Shown piece after piece: positions 5,241 through 5,682 of a stretch of DNA of 5,682 bases. Location: NCBI GenBank assembly GCA_934527255.1, contig CAKTAM010000115.1, positions 1 to 5,682 of the forward strand. The letters are read 5' to 3'. Source of the DNA: an uncultured Oscillospiraceae bacterium. Lineage in GTDB: Bacteria; Bacillota; Clostridia; Oscillospirales; Ruminococcaceae. A model generated the notes under the pieces. The model ran no database searches. It was given only the letters and a program-made list of their open reading frames with translations, and was not told the origin of the DNA. A program made the translations under genes and the position numbers. Numbering within the stretch: the stretch's first letter is position 1; the number at the start of each line of letters is the position of its first letter.

Positions 5241-5314
5241 GAGATAGCCGCATTTCCATAGGAAACGCATTGCCGTCCGTAAGAAATGCATTGCCCATTG
5301 CCGCAGAAAATGCA
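5233..5314. repeat. short imperfect repeats with AAATGCA cores
   Basis: On the plus strand AAATGCA occurs at 5233-5239, 5284-5290 and 5308-5314, with AAACGCA at 5263-5269; a further copy lies at 5385-5391. The middle three units share a longer GAAAYGCAt-type core and are 21 and 24 bp apart, with similar flanks (ATTGCC). Read on the minus strand in one frame they give a recurring G-N-A-F pattern, but no ribosome binding site supports a gene. They sit directly upstream of the lipoprotein promoter in the 314-bp intergenic region. Confidence 0.5.
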
Positions 5315-5390
5315 CTCTCCCCATTGGAAAAGCCTTTCAACTGCGCCGCCCTGCAGAGGACGCTTTTACCTGCTGCACAAACGCAAATGC

Positions 5391-5432
5391 AAAAATGCCG
5401 CCATCCCAAACAGGGCCTGCTCCACGGCGGCA
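5391..5432 (-). terminator. likely intrinsic terminator of spo0A
   Basis: On the minus strand TGCCGCC (5432-5426) pairs perfectly with GGCGGCA (5402-5396), enclosing a CCC/GGG inner helix, and a TTTTT run follows at 5395-5391. It lies about 66 nt after the spo0A stop codon. Between them are smaller hairpins without T-tracts: GCTGCC/GGCAGC (5470-5453) and CCCGA/TCGGG (5451-5433). Confidence 0.6.
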
Positions 5433-5497
5433 CCCGACAGTTTTTTTCGGGCGCTGCCTTTCGGGGCAGCTTTCCTTTCGGAACGGCGGCAGATACT

Positions 5498-5682
5498 TCA
5501 CGCCAGCCGATGCGAACGCTTTTCCAGGCGCATGCGGTCGGCGATCATGGCGATAAACTCGCTGTTGGTCGGCTTGCCGCGCAGGTTGTGGATAGTATAG
5601 CCGAAATAGCTGTTCAGCGTATCGACGTCACCTCGATCCCACGCAACCTCAATGGCATGCCGGATGGCACGCTCTACCCGGC
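5498..5682 (-). CDS. spo0A: sporulation response regulator Spo0A, C-terminal fragment
   Basis: The last 60 codons of Spo0A, cut by the right edge. Spo0A is the phosphorelay-controlled transcription factor that starts endospore formation in Bacilli and Clostridia. The visible part is the end of its DNA-binding effector domain: RVERAIRHAIEVAW, then D-R-G-D-V-D-T-L-N-S-Y-F-G-Y-T, then the near-invariant KPTNSEFIAMIAD block, and RMRLEKRSHRLA to the TGA stop. The KPTNSEFIAMIAD block and RVERAIRHAIEVAW match other Spo0A proteins almost residue for residue. The tail ends a few residues later than B. subtilis Spo0A. The receiver domain and start lie outside the window. It shows that the source lineage carries the sporulation regulator, though not that the strain sporulates. 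Confidence 0.96.
   Translation of the reverse strand, partial: RVERAIRHAIEVAWDRGDVDTLNSYFGYTIHNLRGKPTNSEFIAMIADRMRLEKRSHRLA

Noticed and set aside
4332..5261. 309-codon open frame on the plus strand opposite the lipoprotein gene
   Set aside because: Glutamine/leucine-rich translation is the antisense of the lipoprotein; no ribosome binding site or promoter.
5233..5314. CRISPR array
   Set aside because: Units are too short, imperfect and irregular, without unique spacers of constant length.
5184..5497. Spo0A binding boxes controlling the lipoprotein gene
   Set aside because: No TGTCGAA-type box was found on either strand in the intergenic region.

Overview
The window looks like chromosome from a GC-rich, low-to-mid-GC-lineage Firmicute (class Clostridia, probably an Oscillospiraceae/Ruminococcaceae-type gut anaerobe). 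The reasons are a C-terminal fragment of the sporulation master regulator Spo0A, a Gram-positive type lipoprotein, strong AGGAGG-type ribosome binding sites, sigma-A-like promoters with 17-bp spacers, and a phosphotransacylase of the PduL type. The genus cannot be fixed from the sequence alone.

Layout. At the left edge, after about 150 bp with no clear gene, comes pduL (218-781, minus) with a clean intrinsic terminator (165-196). Divergent from it is a family 4 uracil-DNA glycosylase (1026-1598, plus). The two genes are separated by a compact control region with one good promoter facing each way and an inverted repeat over the pduL -35 box. Next on the plus strand is a 360-residue protein (1707-2789). 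I read it as a degenerate member of the PRK06851-like tandem P-loop family in which both Walker A motifs are lost. Its ribosome binding site is buried in a long, near-perfect RNA stem-loop (1641-1704). Its 3' end overlaps by 100 bp the convergent gene for a YkvI-type (COG3949) membrane transporter (2690-3775, minus).

Upstream of ykvI lies a 322-bp non-coding stretch (3776-4097). It holds the best promoter in the window (TTGACA-17-TACAAT), a 19-bp palindrome over its -10 box, an outer 10-bp inverted repeat that is nearly concentric with it, and a leader of about 250 nt. The leader contains a terminator-like hairpin and several GAAAGC/GCTTTC segments able to pair in alternative ways. This looks like an unrecognised regulatory leader or a small RNA.

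Further right is a BMP/PnrA/Med-type substrate-binding lipoprotein (4098-5183, minus) with its own promoter, a 314-bp intergenic region with a recurring TGCATTT-type short repeat and the likely spo0A terminator, and the last 60 codons of spo0A (5498-5682, minus, cut by the window edge).

The protein genes do not form an obvious single pathway: acyl-CoA/acyl-phosphate interconversion, DNA repair, an unknown ATPase relative, amino-acid-type transport, nucleoside-type ligand binding and sporulation control. The least explained parts are the two structured leader regions and the double loss of the nucleotide-binding motif.
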